Shown in pieces: positions 8,430-16,758 of a stretch of 64,000 nt of DNA. Location: positions 1,327,058 through 1,391,057 of the forward strand of contig NZ_FOTC01000001.1 in NCBI RefSeq assembly GCF_900114455.1, given 5' to 3'. The position numbers were made by a program, and so were the translations under genes. This DNA is from Halogranum rubrum. Its GTDB lineage: Archaea > Halobacteriota > Halobacteria > Halobacteriales > Haloferacaceae. Each line of letters starts with the position of its first letter. The first letter of the stretch is position 1. A model generated the notes under the pieces. The model was not told where the DNA came from. It made no database searches and saw only the letters and a program-made list of their open reading frames with translations.

Positions 8430-9617
8430 ATGACCGCCAGCCAGGACATCTGTGTCGTGGTCCCGACTATCCGGGAGTACGACTGCGTCCGGGCGTACGC
8501 CGACAACGCACGCGCCCACGGGTTCGACCTCGACCGACTCTTCGTCGTCCTCGTGACCGAGGACTTCTGTGACACCGACGCCATGGAGGCGATGCTCGAC
8601 GAGGAGGGACTCAGCGGAACCGTCTTCGACGAGAGCGACCGCGACGACTGGTTCGAGACGCGGGGGCTCTCGAACTACCGCGACCTCGTCCCGGCGGCGA
8701 GCCACGCGCAGACCTCGTTCGGCCTGCTCTATCTCTGGGCGCACGACCGCTTCGACTACGGCGTCTTCATCGACGACGACACGCTCCCGCACGCTGACAC
8801 CGACTTCTTCGGGACCCACCTCGCGAACCTGGGGTACGACGGCGAGCTAGAGGTCGCCGACAGCGACGAGTCGTGGGTGAACGTGCTCTACCAGAGCGAC
8901 CACGACCTCTACCCGCGCGGATATCCCTACGCAGCGATGGGTGAGACGGTCGAGACCGGGACGGCCGAAGTGACCGACGTGGTCGCCTCACAGGGGCTCT
9001 GGACGAACGTTCCCGACCTCGACGCTGTCCGCATCCTGATGGACGGTGACTTGGAGGGACAGGCCCAGACCCGGACGACGTCCGCCGACTTCGAGCGCGA
9101 CTTCGTCGCCGCCGAAGGCGCCTACCTCACCGTCTGCTCGATGAACCTGGCCTTCCGTCGCGAAATCGTCCCCGCGTTCTACCAACTCCCGATGGACGAC
9201 AACCGCTGGGACGTCGGCCGCTTCGACGACATCTGGTCGGGACTGTTCCTGAAACGCGCCTGCGACTTGCTCGGCAAACAGGTCTACAACGGCGGCCCGC
9301 TCTGCGAGCACAACAAGGCCCCTCGCTCGACGTTCGACGACCTCGCCAACGAGGTTGCCGGCCTCGAACTCAACGAACACGTCTGGGAAGTCGTCGACGA
9401 CGTGGACCCGGAACTCCCACGTGACGGAGACGACGCCGAACGGTTCGCGGCCGCGTTCTCGGCGATGGCCGACGCGTTCGAGACCGGCGACTTCTCGGCG
9501 TGGAACAACGGCGCCTTCCTCAACTACTGCGGCCGGCAGATGAACGCGTGGCTCGACTGTCTCTCGCAGGTCGAGGAGACGGCCACGCCGGCAGAGGTGG
9601 TGGTCGCCGATGACTGA
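8430..9617 (+). CDS. Reversibly glycosylated polypeptide-like protein (RGP / UDP-arabinopyranose mutase family)
   Basis: 395 residues. A GT-A-like N-terminus (CVVVPTIREYDCVRAY), an acidic nucleotide-sugar motif (FIDDDTLP, residue ~114), and later segments such as GYPYAAMGE and DDIWSGLFLKRACD match the RGP/alpha-1,4-glucan-protein synthase family. Plant members interconvert UDP-arabinopyranose and UDP-arabinofuranose or become self-glycosylated; the archaeal function is not known to me. It is the first gene of a packed operon and overlaps the ABC binding-protein gene by 8 bases, so the two are probably made together. A DtxR-like box precedes it. No signal peptide, hence cytoplasmic. Confidence 0.8.
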   Translation: MTASQDICVVVPTIREYDCVRAYADNARAHGFDLDRLFVVLVTEDFCDTDAMEAMLDEEGLSGTVFDESDRDDWFETRGLSNYRDLVPAASHAQTSFGLLYLWAHDRFDYGVFIDDDTLPHADTDFFGTHLANLGYDGELEVADSDESWVNVLYQSDHDLYPRGYPYAAMGETVETGTAEVTDVVASQGLWTNVPDLDAVRILMDGDLEGQAQTRTTSADFERDFVAAEGAYLTVCSMNLAFRREIVPAFYQLPMDDNRWDVGRFDDIWSGLFLKRACDLLGKQVYNGGPLCEHNKAPRSTFDDLANEVAGLELNEHVWEVVDDVDPELPRDGDDAERFAAAFSAMADAFETGDFSAWNNGAFLNYCGRQMNAWLDCLSQVEETATPAEVVVADD

Positions 9618-10803
9618 CGGACACGACTCGGCCCGCGACGAGCGCACTCCTCGACGGAGTCGTCGCCGACTCGATCGCCGCCGCTTCCTCGCCGGTCTCG
9701 GCACGGCGACCACCGTCGGCGTCGCCGGTTGTATGAACGGAAACGAGGGGACGACCACCGAGTCGGGTGGTAACGAGACGGGTGGCGACTTCGGCGAGTT
9801 CCGTGGCTCCGGTGCCCTCGCCGAGGGCCGTGGCGAACTCGAAGGTACCCGGATGGCCGACCTGCCGAGCCTCTCGGGCGAACTCACCGTCTACATCGGC
9901 GGCGGCGAAGGTGGTCTCTACCTCGACCTACTCTCGAGACTGGAGGCCCGGTACGACGACTTCTCGGTGAACCACCGCGAGTACGGTACCGCGGAGGGGG
10001 CGAACACGCTCATCAACGAGAGCGAGGCGACGCCGGCCGACGTGTTCTGGTCGGTCGACGCCGGGTCGCTCTCGGCGGTGGCCAACGAGGGGCTGACGAC
10101 GACGCTCTCCAGTGAGGTCGTCGAACCGGTCCCCGACGCCTACCACCCGGAGGACAGTTGGGTCGGCACGGCTGGTCGCGCCCGCGCCGTACCGTACAAC
10201 ACTGACGAACTGAGCGCCGACGAGGTGGCGGACAAAGTGGACGCCTTCCCCGGCATCGACGCGTTCCAAGACAGCTTCGGTTGGGCGCCAACCTACGGCG
10301 CCTTCCAAGCGTTCGTGACGGCGATGCGGCTCATCCGTGGGCGTCAGGAGACGAGAGACTGGCTCCAGCGGATGCTCGACGCCGGCGCGAGCAGCTACAA
10401 CAACGAGTTCCTCGTCGCCAACGCCGTCGCCGATGGGGAGATAACGGCCGGCTTCGCCAACCACTACTACGCCCTGCGGGTGAAGGCCTCCCGCCCCGAC
10501 GCGCCGCTCGACCTCGCGTTCACCAGCGGCGACGCGGGTGCGCTGGTCAACACCGCCGGGACGGCCGTGCTCCAAGCGAGCGACCAACAGGAACTCGCAG
10601 AGACGTTCATCCGCCACCTGCTCTCGGCGGAGGCACAGGAGTTCTTCGCCACTCGGCTCTACGCCTACCCGATGATTCCGGAGATTCCGCCGGTCGGTGG
10701 GCTGCCGACCATCGAGGAACTCGACCCGCCGGAACTCGACCTGTCGAAGCTCTCGAACATCCAGCCGACCCTCGACCTGCTGCGGGAAGTGGGGGTCCTG
10801 TAA
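9610..10803 (+). CDS. Fe(III) ABC transporter substrate-binding lipoprotein
   Basis: 397 residues. A basic stretch and DRRRFLAGLGTATTVGVAGC form a Tat signal plus lipobox. The domain follows the FbpA/FutA pattern: ELTVYIGGGEGGLYLDLL near the start, and ITAGFANHYYALR near residue 290. The adjacent tyrosines of that segment match the paired Tyr ligands of ferric-binding proteins. It should capture ferric iron or a ferric complex outside the cell and deliver it to the permease downstream. It overlaps the RGP-like gene by 8 bases. Confidence 0.85.
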   Translation: MTDGHDSARDERTPRRSRRRLDRRRFLAGLGTATTVGVAGCMNGNEGTTTESGGNETGGDFGEFRGSGALAEGRGELEGTRMADLPSLSGELTVYIGGGEGGLYLDLLSRLEARYDDFSVNHREYGTAEGANTLINESEATPADVFWSVDAGSLSAVANEGLTTTLSSEVVEPVPDAYHPEDSWVGTAGRARAVPYNTDELSADEVADKVDAFPGIDAFQDSFGWAPTYGAFQAFVTAMRLIRGRQETRDWLQRMLDAGASSYNNEFLVANAVADGEITAGFANHYYALRVKASRPDAPLDLAFTSGDAGALVNTAGTAVLQASDQQELAETFIRHLLSAEAQEFFATRLYAYPMIPEIPPVGGLPTIEELDPPELDLSKLSNIQPTLDLLREVGVL

Positions 10804-10807
10804 GCTC

Positions 10808-10903
10808 ATGGTAGCAGTCGCCGGGGATGACTCGTCGACGCCGCTTACGGGCCGAGTCGAACAGCCGACCGACCGCGTTCGTCGACAGAGGGAGACGCGC
10901 TGA
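10808..10903 (+). CDS. Possible 31-residue leader peptide, doubtful
   Basis: An ATG ORF of 31 codons starts 5 bases after the binding-protein stop. It ends in TGA overlapping the ATG of the permease (TGATG). The product is polar and Arg-rich at its end, with no recognisable motif. It may serve only to couple ribosomes into the permease gene, or be fortuitous. Listed because it exactly fills an otherwise unexplained gap of about 100 bases in a packed operon. Confidence 0.25.
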   Translation: MVAVAGDDSSTPLTGRVEQPTDRVRRQRETR

Positions 10904-12534
10904 TGTCCATCGGGAGCCGGCTCGCGACGCTTCGGTCGACCGAATCGCCGGGTTCGGTGTCGACGCCGGTGGTGGTGCTGTCGGCCGCTATCGCGGCCAC
11001 GGTACTCTCGCCGCTGGCGTGGCTCCTCTGGCAGGCATCCGTCGTGGGGGTCGGCGGTGCCGTCGACCTGTTCACGTCGCCCACAGCGGTCGAGGTACTC
11101 GCGAACAGCCTCGCCCTGACGGCGCTCGTGACCGGCGCCTCGATACTGCTCGGCGTCCCGCTTGCGGTTCTGACCGTCCAGACCGACCTGCCGTTTCGGC
11201 GGGCGTGGACCGTCCTCGTCGCCTTACCGCTGGTCATCCCGAGTTACATCGGCGCGTTCGCCTACATCTCGCTACCGAACCTCTTCGAGACGCTCGGCCT
11301 GACCGCCGCCATCGGCGTGACGCCGCCGACCATCTACGGGCTCTGGGGCACCGGACTCGTCCTGACGCTGTTCGTCTTCCCCTACGTCTTCCTGACGACG
11401 CGGGCCTCGCTGCTCTCGTTCGACCAGGCACAGTTGGAGGCCGCCCGCACCCTGAACCACGGCTACGTCTCCGCCTTCCGCCGAGTGATTCTCCCGCAGA
11501 TTCTCCCCGGCGTCACCGCGGGGTCGCTGCTCGTGGCGCTCTACGCGCTTTCCGACTTCGGAACGCCCGCGATGATGCGCTACGACGTCTTCACCCGAGT
11601 CATCTTCGTCGAACTCAACAGCTTCGGCGACGGCCGGGCGAACGCCACGCTGTTCTCGGTCCAGTTGCTCGCGGTGACGGCGGTCATCCTCGCTCTCGAA
11701 TCGCGTGTCAGCAGCGACGACACCTCGGGTTACGGCACTCCCGCCTCCTCGTCTGTCGTCCTCTCGCTCGGTCGCTACCGCTGGTTGGCGACGCTCCTGC
11801 CGGCCGGCGTCACGCTGTTCACGCTCGGGCTCCCGGTCGCCATCTTGACGATGTGGCTGGTCCGTTCGGGACCGGGGTACGCCGGCGGTGGCCTCGCGTT
11901 CAGTCCCGAGTTCGCGCTCAACTCGGTCGTCGTCTCGGCGCTCGCCGCGGCGGCGACGGTGTTGCTCGCGCTGCCCGTCGCCTACTACGCCGGGCGCTCG
12001 GACTCCCGCATCGCCCACCTCGTCGAACGCTCGACCTACCTCGGGTACGCGATGCCGGGCGTCGTCCTCGGTCTGGCGCTCGTCTTCTTCGCCAGCCAGT
12101 GGCTGCTCGAAGCGGTCGGCCCGGGTGCCGTCCAGGTGGTCTACCAGTCACTCCCACTGTTGGTGTTCGCCTACGTCGTCCGCTTCCTGCCGCAGGCGGT
12201 GGGGTCGACCCGGTCGTCGGTGCTCGGCGTCGACCCGGAACTCCTCGGCGCGGCCCGCCTCCTCGGTGCCTCGCGACGGCGGACGTTCCGCCGGGTGACG
12301 CTCCCGCTCATCGCCCCGGGGCTACTCGCCGGGACGGCGTTGGTCTTCTTGACGACGATGAAGGAACTTCCGGCGACCCTGATTCTCCATCCGACAGGAT
12401 TTACAACCATTGTCACCTACATCTGGCGTGTTCAGGAGGCCGGCTACTACGGGCGCGGGGCGCTCCCCGCACTCGTCTTGGTGACCCTCTCCGGCCTCTC
12501 GATGCTGCAGATACTCCGACAGGAGCGCCAATGA
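10903..12534 (+). CDS. Fe(III) ABC transporter fused permease (FbpB/ThiP-like)
   Basis: 543 residues with about twelve membrane helices in two homologous six-helix halves. Each half carries a permease EAA loop: LEAARTLNHGYVSAFRRVIL in the first and LGAARLLGASRRRTFRRVTL in the second. This fused arrangement is typical of ferric (FbpB) and thiamine (ThiP) importers; the paired-Tyr binding protein favours iron. The stop overlaps the ATPase ATG (ATGA). Confidence 0.88.
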   Translation: MSIGSRLATLRSTESPGSVSTPVVVLSAAIAATVLSPLAWLLWQASVVGVGGAVDLFTSPTAVEVLANSLALTALVTGASILLGVPLAVLTVQTDLPFRRAWTVLVALPLVIPSYIGAFAYISLPNLFETLGLTAAIGVTPPTIYGLWGTGLVLTLFVFPYVFLTTRASLLSFDQAQLEAARTLNHGYVSAFRRVILPQILPGVTAGSLLVALYALSDFGTPAMMRYDVFTRVIFVELNSFGDGRANATLFSVQLLAVTAVILALESRVSSDDTSGYGTPASSSVVLSLGRYRWLATLLPAGVTLFTLGLPVAILTMWLVRSGPGYAGGGLAFSPEFALNSVVVSALAAAATVLLALPVAYYAGRSDSRIAHLVERSTYLGYAMPGVVLGLALVFFASQWLLEAVGPGAVQVVYQSLPLLVFAYVVRFLPQAVGSTRSSVLGVDPELLGAARLLGASRRRTFRRVTLPLIAPGLLAGTALVFLTTMKELPATLILHPTGFTTIVTYIWRVQEAGYYGRGALPALVLVTLSGLSMLQILRQERQ

Positions 12535-13697
12535 GCCACCAGAGACCCACAACCGACGAACTGAGCGACCCTGCGTCACGAGGCGACGACGCGGTGACGA
12601 GCGACTCCCGTACCGAGACGGGCGGCGACCCGACCGACGAACCGGTGTTGGAGCTATCGGGAGTCGTCAAACGCTTCGGCACGGAGACTGCCGTCTCGGG
12701 CGTCGACCTCGCCGTCAACGAGGGAGAGCTACTGACGCTGCTCGGACCGTCGGGCTGTGGAAAGACGACGACGCTCCGCACCATCGCCGGACTTGAGCAA
12801 CCGACCGAGGGCGTCGTGCGCGTCCGCGGCGAAGTCGTCGCCGGCGAGGGACAGTTCGTCCCGCCCGAGCAACGGAACGTCGGGATGGTCTTCCAGGAGT
12901 TCGCGCTCTTTCCGCACCTCTCCGTGGCGGAGAACATCGCTTTCGGTCTGACCGAGATGGACGCGGCAGCGACCGACGAGCGAGTGGCCGAACTACTCGA
13001 CCTCGTCGGCCTCTCCGACTACGGCGACCGCTCCCCGGCCGACCTCTCGGGCGGACAGCGCCAGCGAGTCGCCCTCGCACGCTCGCTCGCGCCCGAACCG
13101 GACGTCCTGTTGCTCGACGAACCGTTCTCGAATCTCGACGTCCGACTCAGAGTCGAGATGCGCGAGGAGGTCCGGCGCATCATCAAGGCGGCGGGCGTCA
13201 CCGCCATCTCCGTCACCCACGACCAGGAGGAGGCGCTCTCCATCTCCGACCGCGTCGCGGTGATGCACGACGGCACCATCGAGCAGGTGGCCGCCCCCGG
13301 CGAACTGTTCGAGCACCCCGAGTCGCGGTTCGTCGCCTCCTTCATCGGTCGGGCGTCCTTCCTCGCCGCGCGGGTCGAAGGCGAGACCATCGAGACGGCC
13401 ATCGGCACCTTCCCGCGGTCGCTGTTGAAGGGACTGAGCGACGAGTACGTCGGCGCCGACGTCGACGTGCTGGTCCGACCCGACGACCTACGGGCGACCG
13501 CCACCACGGAGGCCGAGGCGCTCGGTCGAGTCGTCGAACGCCGCTACACCGGGCCGTCGTTCGTCTACCACGTCGAACTGGGTGACGGGCAGGTGGTCCA
13601 CTGTCTCCACAACCACGCCGAGAACTTCGAGGTCGGTGACTACGTCGGGGTCGAACTCGGTGCCGACCATACCCTCGCCTGGTACCCGGCCCGGTGA
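12531..13697 (+). CDS. Fe(III) ABC transporter ATP-binding protein (FbpC-like)
   Basis: 388 residues with ATG at 12531, overlapping the permease stop. A disordered acidic N-terminus of about 35 residues precedes the ATPase domain. Walker A is GPSGCGKTTTLRTIAG, the signature is LSGGQRQRVALARSL, Walker B is DVLLLDEPFSNLD, and the switch His is in SVTHDQEEA. The C-terminal ~130 residues form a TOBE-like regulatory domain, as in FbpC, CysA and PotA. It powers the permease encoded upstream. An open frame extends far upstream on the same strand, but that part is a shadow of the permease. Confidence 0.9.
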   Translation: MSHQRPTTDELSDPASRGDDAVTSDSRTETGGDPTDEPVLELSGVVKRFGTETAVSGVDLAVNEGELLTLLGPSGCGKTTTLRTIAGLEQPTEGVVRVRGEVVAGEGQFVPPEQRNVGMVFQEFALFPHLSVAENIAFGLTEMDAAATDERVAELLDLVGLSDYGDRSPADLSGGQRQRVALARSLAPEPDVLLLDEPFSNLDVRLRVEMREEVRRIIKAAGVTAISVTHDQEEALSISDRVAVMHDGTIEQVAAPGELFEHPESRFVASFIGRASFLAARVEGETIETAIGTFPRSLLKGLSDEYVGADVDVLVRPDDLRATATTEAEALGRVVERRYTGPSFVYHVELGDGQVVHCLHNHAENFEVGDYVGVELGADHTLAWYPAR

Positions 13698-13703
13698 CGA
13701 GTC

Positions 13704-15899
13704 GTGGGGGCACGCGACTCACCGTTCGACCGGTTCGACTCCAGTCGCCTCGGAGTTGACCGATACCGGCTTACCACCCTTCTTCTCGCGGCAGTCGCCG
13801 CCGTCGTCTCGGCGGTAGTCGTCGCGCAGGTCTTCCCGCATCTCTCGCTCAACCACGACGAGGGCGTCTATCTCCAGCAGGCGGCGATGCTGCTCGACGG
13901 GCGACTCTTCCTCACTCCGCCGGTCGACGACGCGTTCCGGCCCTGGTTCTTCGTCGAGTCCGACCGCGGACTCTACTCGAAGTACACCCCGGCGACGGCG
14001 GCGGTGTTCGCGCTCGGAAAGCTCGTCGGAGGCTACCCCGTCGCCCTCGCCGCCGTCTCGGCCGCCATCGTCGGTCTGACGGCGGCCCTCGGCCGCGAAC
14101 TCTACGACGCCCGGGTCGGCCTGCTCGCCGGCCTCTTCGTCCTCGCTTCGCCGCTCTTTCTCGTCCACGCAGGGGTCTACCTCCCCTACGCGACCACGAC
14201 GGCGCTGAACCTCGGGTTCGCCCTCGCCTACCTCCGGGCCGAACGACTCGGTAGCCGACGGCTGGCCACCGTCGCGGGCGCCGCCATCGGTCTCGCCTTC
14301 TTCGCGCGCCCCTACACGGCGGTGCTGTTCGCGGCCCCGTTTATCGCTCACGCGGTCTGGACGCTTGGGCGGTCGCTCGTGCAGGAGAGCGACGACCCAC
14401 CCGACCGACGGGCGCTCCTTGGCCGCCGAGTGGCGACTGCGGGACTCGGCTCACTCGGCGTCGCCGTCGCCCTCGGCTACAACCGCGTGACGACCGGCGA
14501 GGTGCTCGTCTTCCCGTACCAAGCGTTCGCACCCGAAGACGGCATCGGCTTCGGCCACCGGGAGCTTCTCCAACACGACGTCGACTACACGCTCTCGCTG
14601 GCGCTCCGCGCGAACGGGCAGGTGCTCGAACGGCTGTTCACCGAGTGGGTCGTCGCCGGTGTCCTCGGTACCGCCCTCGCACTCGTCGGTCTCGCCGTCC
14701 TCGTCGCGTCGTGGCGACGGCTGGCGGCCTCGTCGACGCCGACCACCGAGAGCACCCGGAGACGCCGACGTCTCGTCCGCCGGACGCTGCTCACCGGCCT
14801 CTTCGTCTCGGTACCGGTCGGCAACCTCGCCTTCTGGGGTAACTACAACGTCCTCGGCTCGCTCGCCGTCGAGACGGACGGCCTCATCTACTACCTCGGC
14901 CCGTACTACCACTACGACCTGCTGATTCCGACGGCAGTCTTCGCGGCAGTCGGCGTCGACACGCTGGCGGGGCATCTGCGTCGACTCGCGGCGCGACGTT
15001 TCGAGGCAACGACGGCCCGGCGCGTCTCGCTCGCGGTACTCGTCCTCTCCGCCGCGGCGTTCGGTGGCGTCGCGGCGACGACGGCCGCCGACCCGCTCGA
15101 CCGAAATCGAGACGCGAGTCGCGAACTCGACCGAGCCTACGAACCGTTCGACGGCGAAGCGTCGCCGCCCGACGACACCGTGGTCTTCCTCCCGCCCGTC
15201 TACGGCGAGTGGCTGAATCACCCCTTCCAGCGCCTCCGGAACGACCCCGGTTTCGACGGCGACCGGGTGTACGCCGTCGGCGACACTCACGAACTCGATG
15301 TCGCCGCGGCGTTCCCGGATAGGACGCTCTATCGGTACGTCTTCACCGGGTCGTGGTCCCCCGTAGACGACCGCTCCGTCGACGCCGAACTCCGCCGCGT
15401 GAATCGTGTCTCCGGCGACCGGGTCGGCGTCGACGCGACGATGGAACTGCCAGACCGGACGCGAGCGGTGACGGTACAGGTCGCGACGGCGGAGGGTCGC
15501 GCCTCGTTCGTCACCGACGGCGCGCCGGGGTCGCTCTCGCTCTCGCTCACGGCGAGCGACGGGGAACTCGCGGTTTCGGGGAGTCGACTCGAACCAGTCG
15601 GCGAGGAGACGCTCTCGCTCGCGGCCCGCGACGAGGTTCGGGTGACGGTGTTCGTCCAGACCGGCACCTCCTCCGGGTTCTCCTATCGGCTCTCGTTGCC
15701 CGTCGGCGTCGACGACGGGGAGGTTCGGACGCTCTCGCCGACGGCGTCGGTCTGTGAGTTGCCGACGCGCTGTCGCCCGGCCGGACTCGGGACGGGAGCG
15801 TCGGATGTCTCGGTGGAGACGACGGTACGAAGCGCCGGGACGAACGAGACTGTGGAGGCGTCAGCGACGGAGCGAGGGCTGACCGGACTCGGGACGTGA
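13704..15899 (+). CDS. GT39/ArnT-like membrane glycosyltransferase
   Basis: 731 residues with a GTG start 6 bases after the ATPase stop. About ten to twelve membrane helices fill residues 20-460, and a large extracytoplasmic C-terminal domain follows. The first outside loop has the acidic motif LNHDEGVYLQQA, the catalytic Asp-Glu position of dolichyl-phosphate-sugar glycosyltransferases (GT39/GT83 fold). It should move a sugar from a polyprenyl phosphate onto an exported protein or lipid. It ends the iron operon, and the likely donor-making enzyme is encoded convergently at 15984-16661. Confidence 0.8.
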   Translation: MGARDSPFDRFDSSRLGVDRYRLTTLLLAAVAAVVSAVVVAQVFPHLSLNHDEGVYLQQAAMLLDGRLFLTPPVDDAFRPWFFVESDRGLYSKYTPATAAVFALGKLVGGYPVALAAVSAAIVGLTAALGRELYDARVGLLAGLFVLASPLFLVHAGVYLPYATTTALNLGFALAYLRAERLGSRRLATVAGAAIGLAFFARPYTAVLFAAPFIAHAVWTLGRSLVQESDDPPDRRALLGRRVATAGLGSLGVAVALGYNRVTTGEVLVFPYQAFAPEDGIGFGHRELLQHDVDYTLSLALRANGQVLERLFTEWVVAGVLGTALALVGLAVLVASWRRLAASSTPTTESTRRRRRLVRRTLLTGLFVSVPVGNLAFWGNYNVLGSLAVETDGLIYYLGPYYHYDLLIPTAVFAAVGVDTLAGHLRRLAARRFEATTARRVSLAVLVLSAAAFGGVAATTAADPLDRNRDASRELDRAYEPFDGEASPPDDTVVFLPPVYGEWLNHPFQRLRNDPGFDGDRVYAVGDTHELDVAAAFPDRTLYRYVFTGSWSPVDDRSVDAELRRVNRVSGDRVGVDATMELPDRTRAVTVQVATAEGRASFVTDGAPGSLSLSLTASDGELAVSGSRLEPVGEETLSLAARDEVRVTVFVQTGTSSGFSYRLSLPVGVDDGEVRTLSPTASVCELPTRCRPAGLGTGASDVSVETTVRSAGTNETVEASATERGLTGLGT

Positions 15900-15983
15900 G
15901 AGGAGTGATGAACGGAGAACGTCGCGAAAGTGAGAGAAGGGTCGAAGGGCCGCGACGGCGACGTGAACGCGGCGTCGGTGCGC

Positions 15984-16661
15984 TCAGCGACGCTCGTCCA
16001 GACAGACCTCGACGATGGACCGAGCGATTTCGTAGCCGCCGACGAACGGGTCGAGCGTCGTCTCGCCCAACCGTTCGTCGTAGTCGATGGGGACCTCGTG
16101 GACCGCGTAACCACGCATCGCCGGTCGAATCAGGAGTTCCGCAGAGAGTCCGGTGTTTTCGGTCCACTCGATGGACTCGACGACGTCGGCGCGGTAGGCG
16201 CGCATCCCCGTGGTGACGTCGTGGAGTCGCTGGCCCGCGAGGACGCTCGCGAGGGCCGCGAACGCGTGGTTGCCGTAGCGGTTCAACCGCGGCATCGTCC
16301 GGGCACCGCGGTAGAGGCGGTCACCACTGACCACGTCGTACCCCTCGTTGATCAGGTCGAGGAACTCGGGGATGCGGTCCATCGGGTAGGTGTCGTCGCA
16401 GTCCGTCGTGATACGGACCGGCCTCGTCCCCGCTTTCAGCGCCGCCTCGACGGCCACGCCGTAGCCCTGCGGTTCCTGTTCGACGACGCGGGCACCGTGG
16501 TCGCGGGCAATCTCCGCGGTCCGGTCGGTCGAACTGTCGACGACGACGACCTCGGCCTGCCCGTCGGTCGCCGACTCGATGGCCGACAGCACCGACCCGA
16601 TAGCCGCCTCCTCGTTGTACGCTCCCATCACCACGCTCACGTCCTCGAAGCCGAACTCCAT
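15984..16661 (-). CDS. GT2 glycosyltransferase, dolichol-phosphate mannose synthase-like
   Basis: 225 residues. The GT2 fold shows as DVSVVMGAYNEEAAIGSVL, VVVVDSSTDRTAEIA, and the donor and metal site RITTDCDDTYPMDRIPEF (D-D in place of D-x-D). It should load a sugar from UDP or GDP onto a polyprenyl phosphate in the inner leaflet, without a membrane anchor of its own. I chose ATG at 16661; GTG at 16673 (VSEPMEF) is an alternative. The ORF continuing to 17060 is a shadow of the VOC gene. A DtxR-like box sits about 40 bases upstream, as for the facing iron operon. Confidence 0.85.
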   Translation of the reverse strand: MEFGFEDVSVVMGAYNEEAAIGSVLSAIESATDGQAEVVVVDSSTDRTAEIARDHGARVVEQEPQGYGVAVEAALKAGTRPVRITTDCDDTYPMDRIPEFLDLINEGYDVVSGDRLYRGARTMPRLNRYGNHAFAALASVLAGQRLHDVTTGMRAYRADVVESIEWTENTGLSAELLIRPAMRGYAVHEVPIDYDERLGETTLDPFVGGYEIARSIVEVCLDERR

Positions 16662-16698
16662 CGGTTCGCTCACGGCTGCTCGTTTCGGCCAGCCGTAT

Positions 16699-16714
16699 TT
16701 TAGGCTTACCAAAA
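16699..16714. promoter_or_regulatory. DtxR/IdeR-like operator upstream of the GT2 gene
   Basis: TTTAGGcttaCCAAAA is a 6-bp inverted repeat with one mismatch and a 4-base spacer. It has the same architecture and left arm as the site at 8399-8414. Read on the minus strand it also gives an AT-rich block suitable for a TATA box, which would let a repressor block transcription directly. Confidence 0.55.
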
Positions 16715-16758
16715 CATCGGCCAGTCCGAGAGACTCGATAGTCGGGGTCGGTCCGTCG

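Noticed and set aside
10827-12530. Long open frame of more than 550 codons running into the ABC ATPase frame
   Set aside because: It is Arg/Pro-rich and lacks any domain until the ATPase begins at 12531. The overlapping frame encodes a clear permease with two EAA loops. It is a GC-driven shadow.
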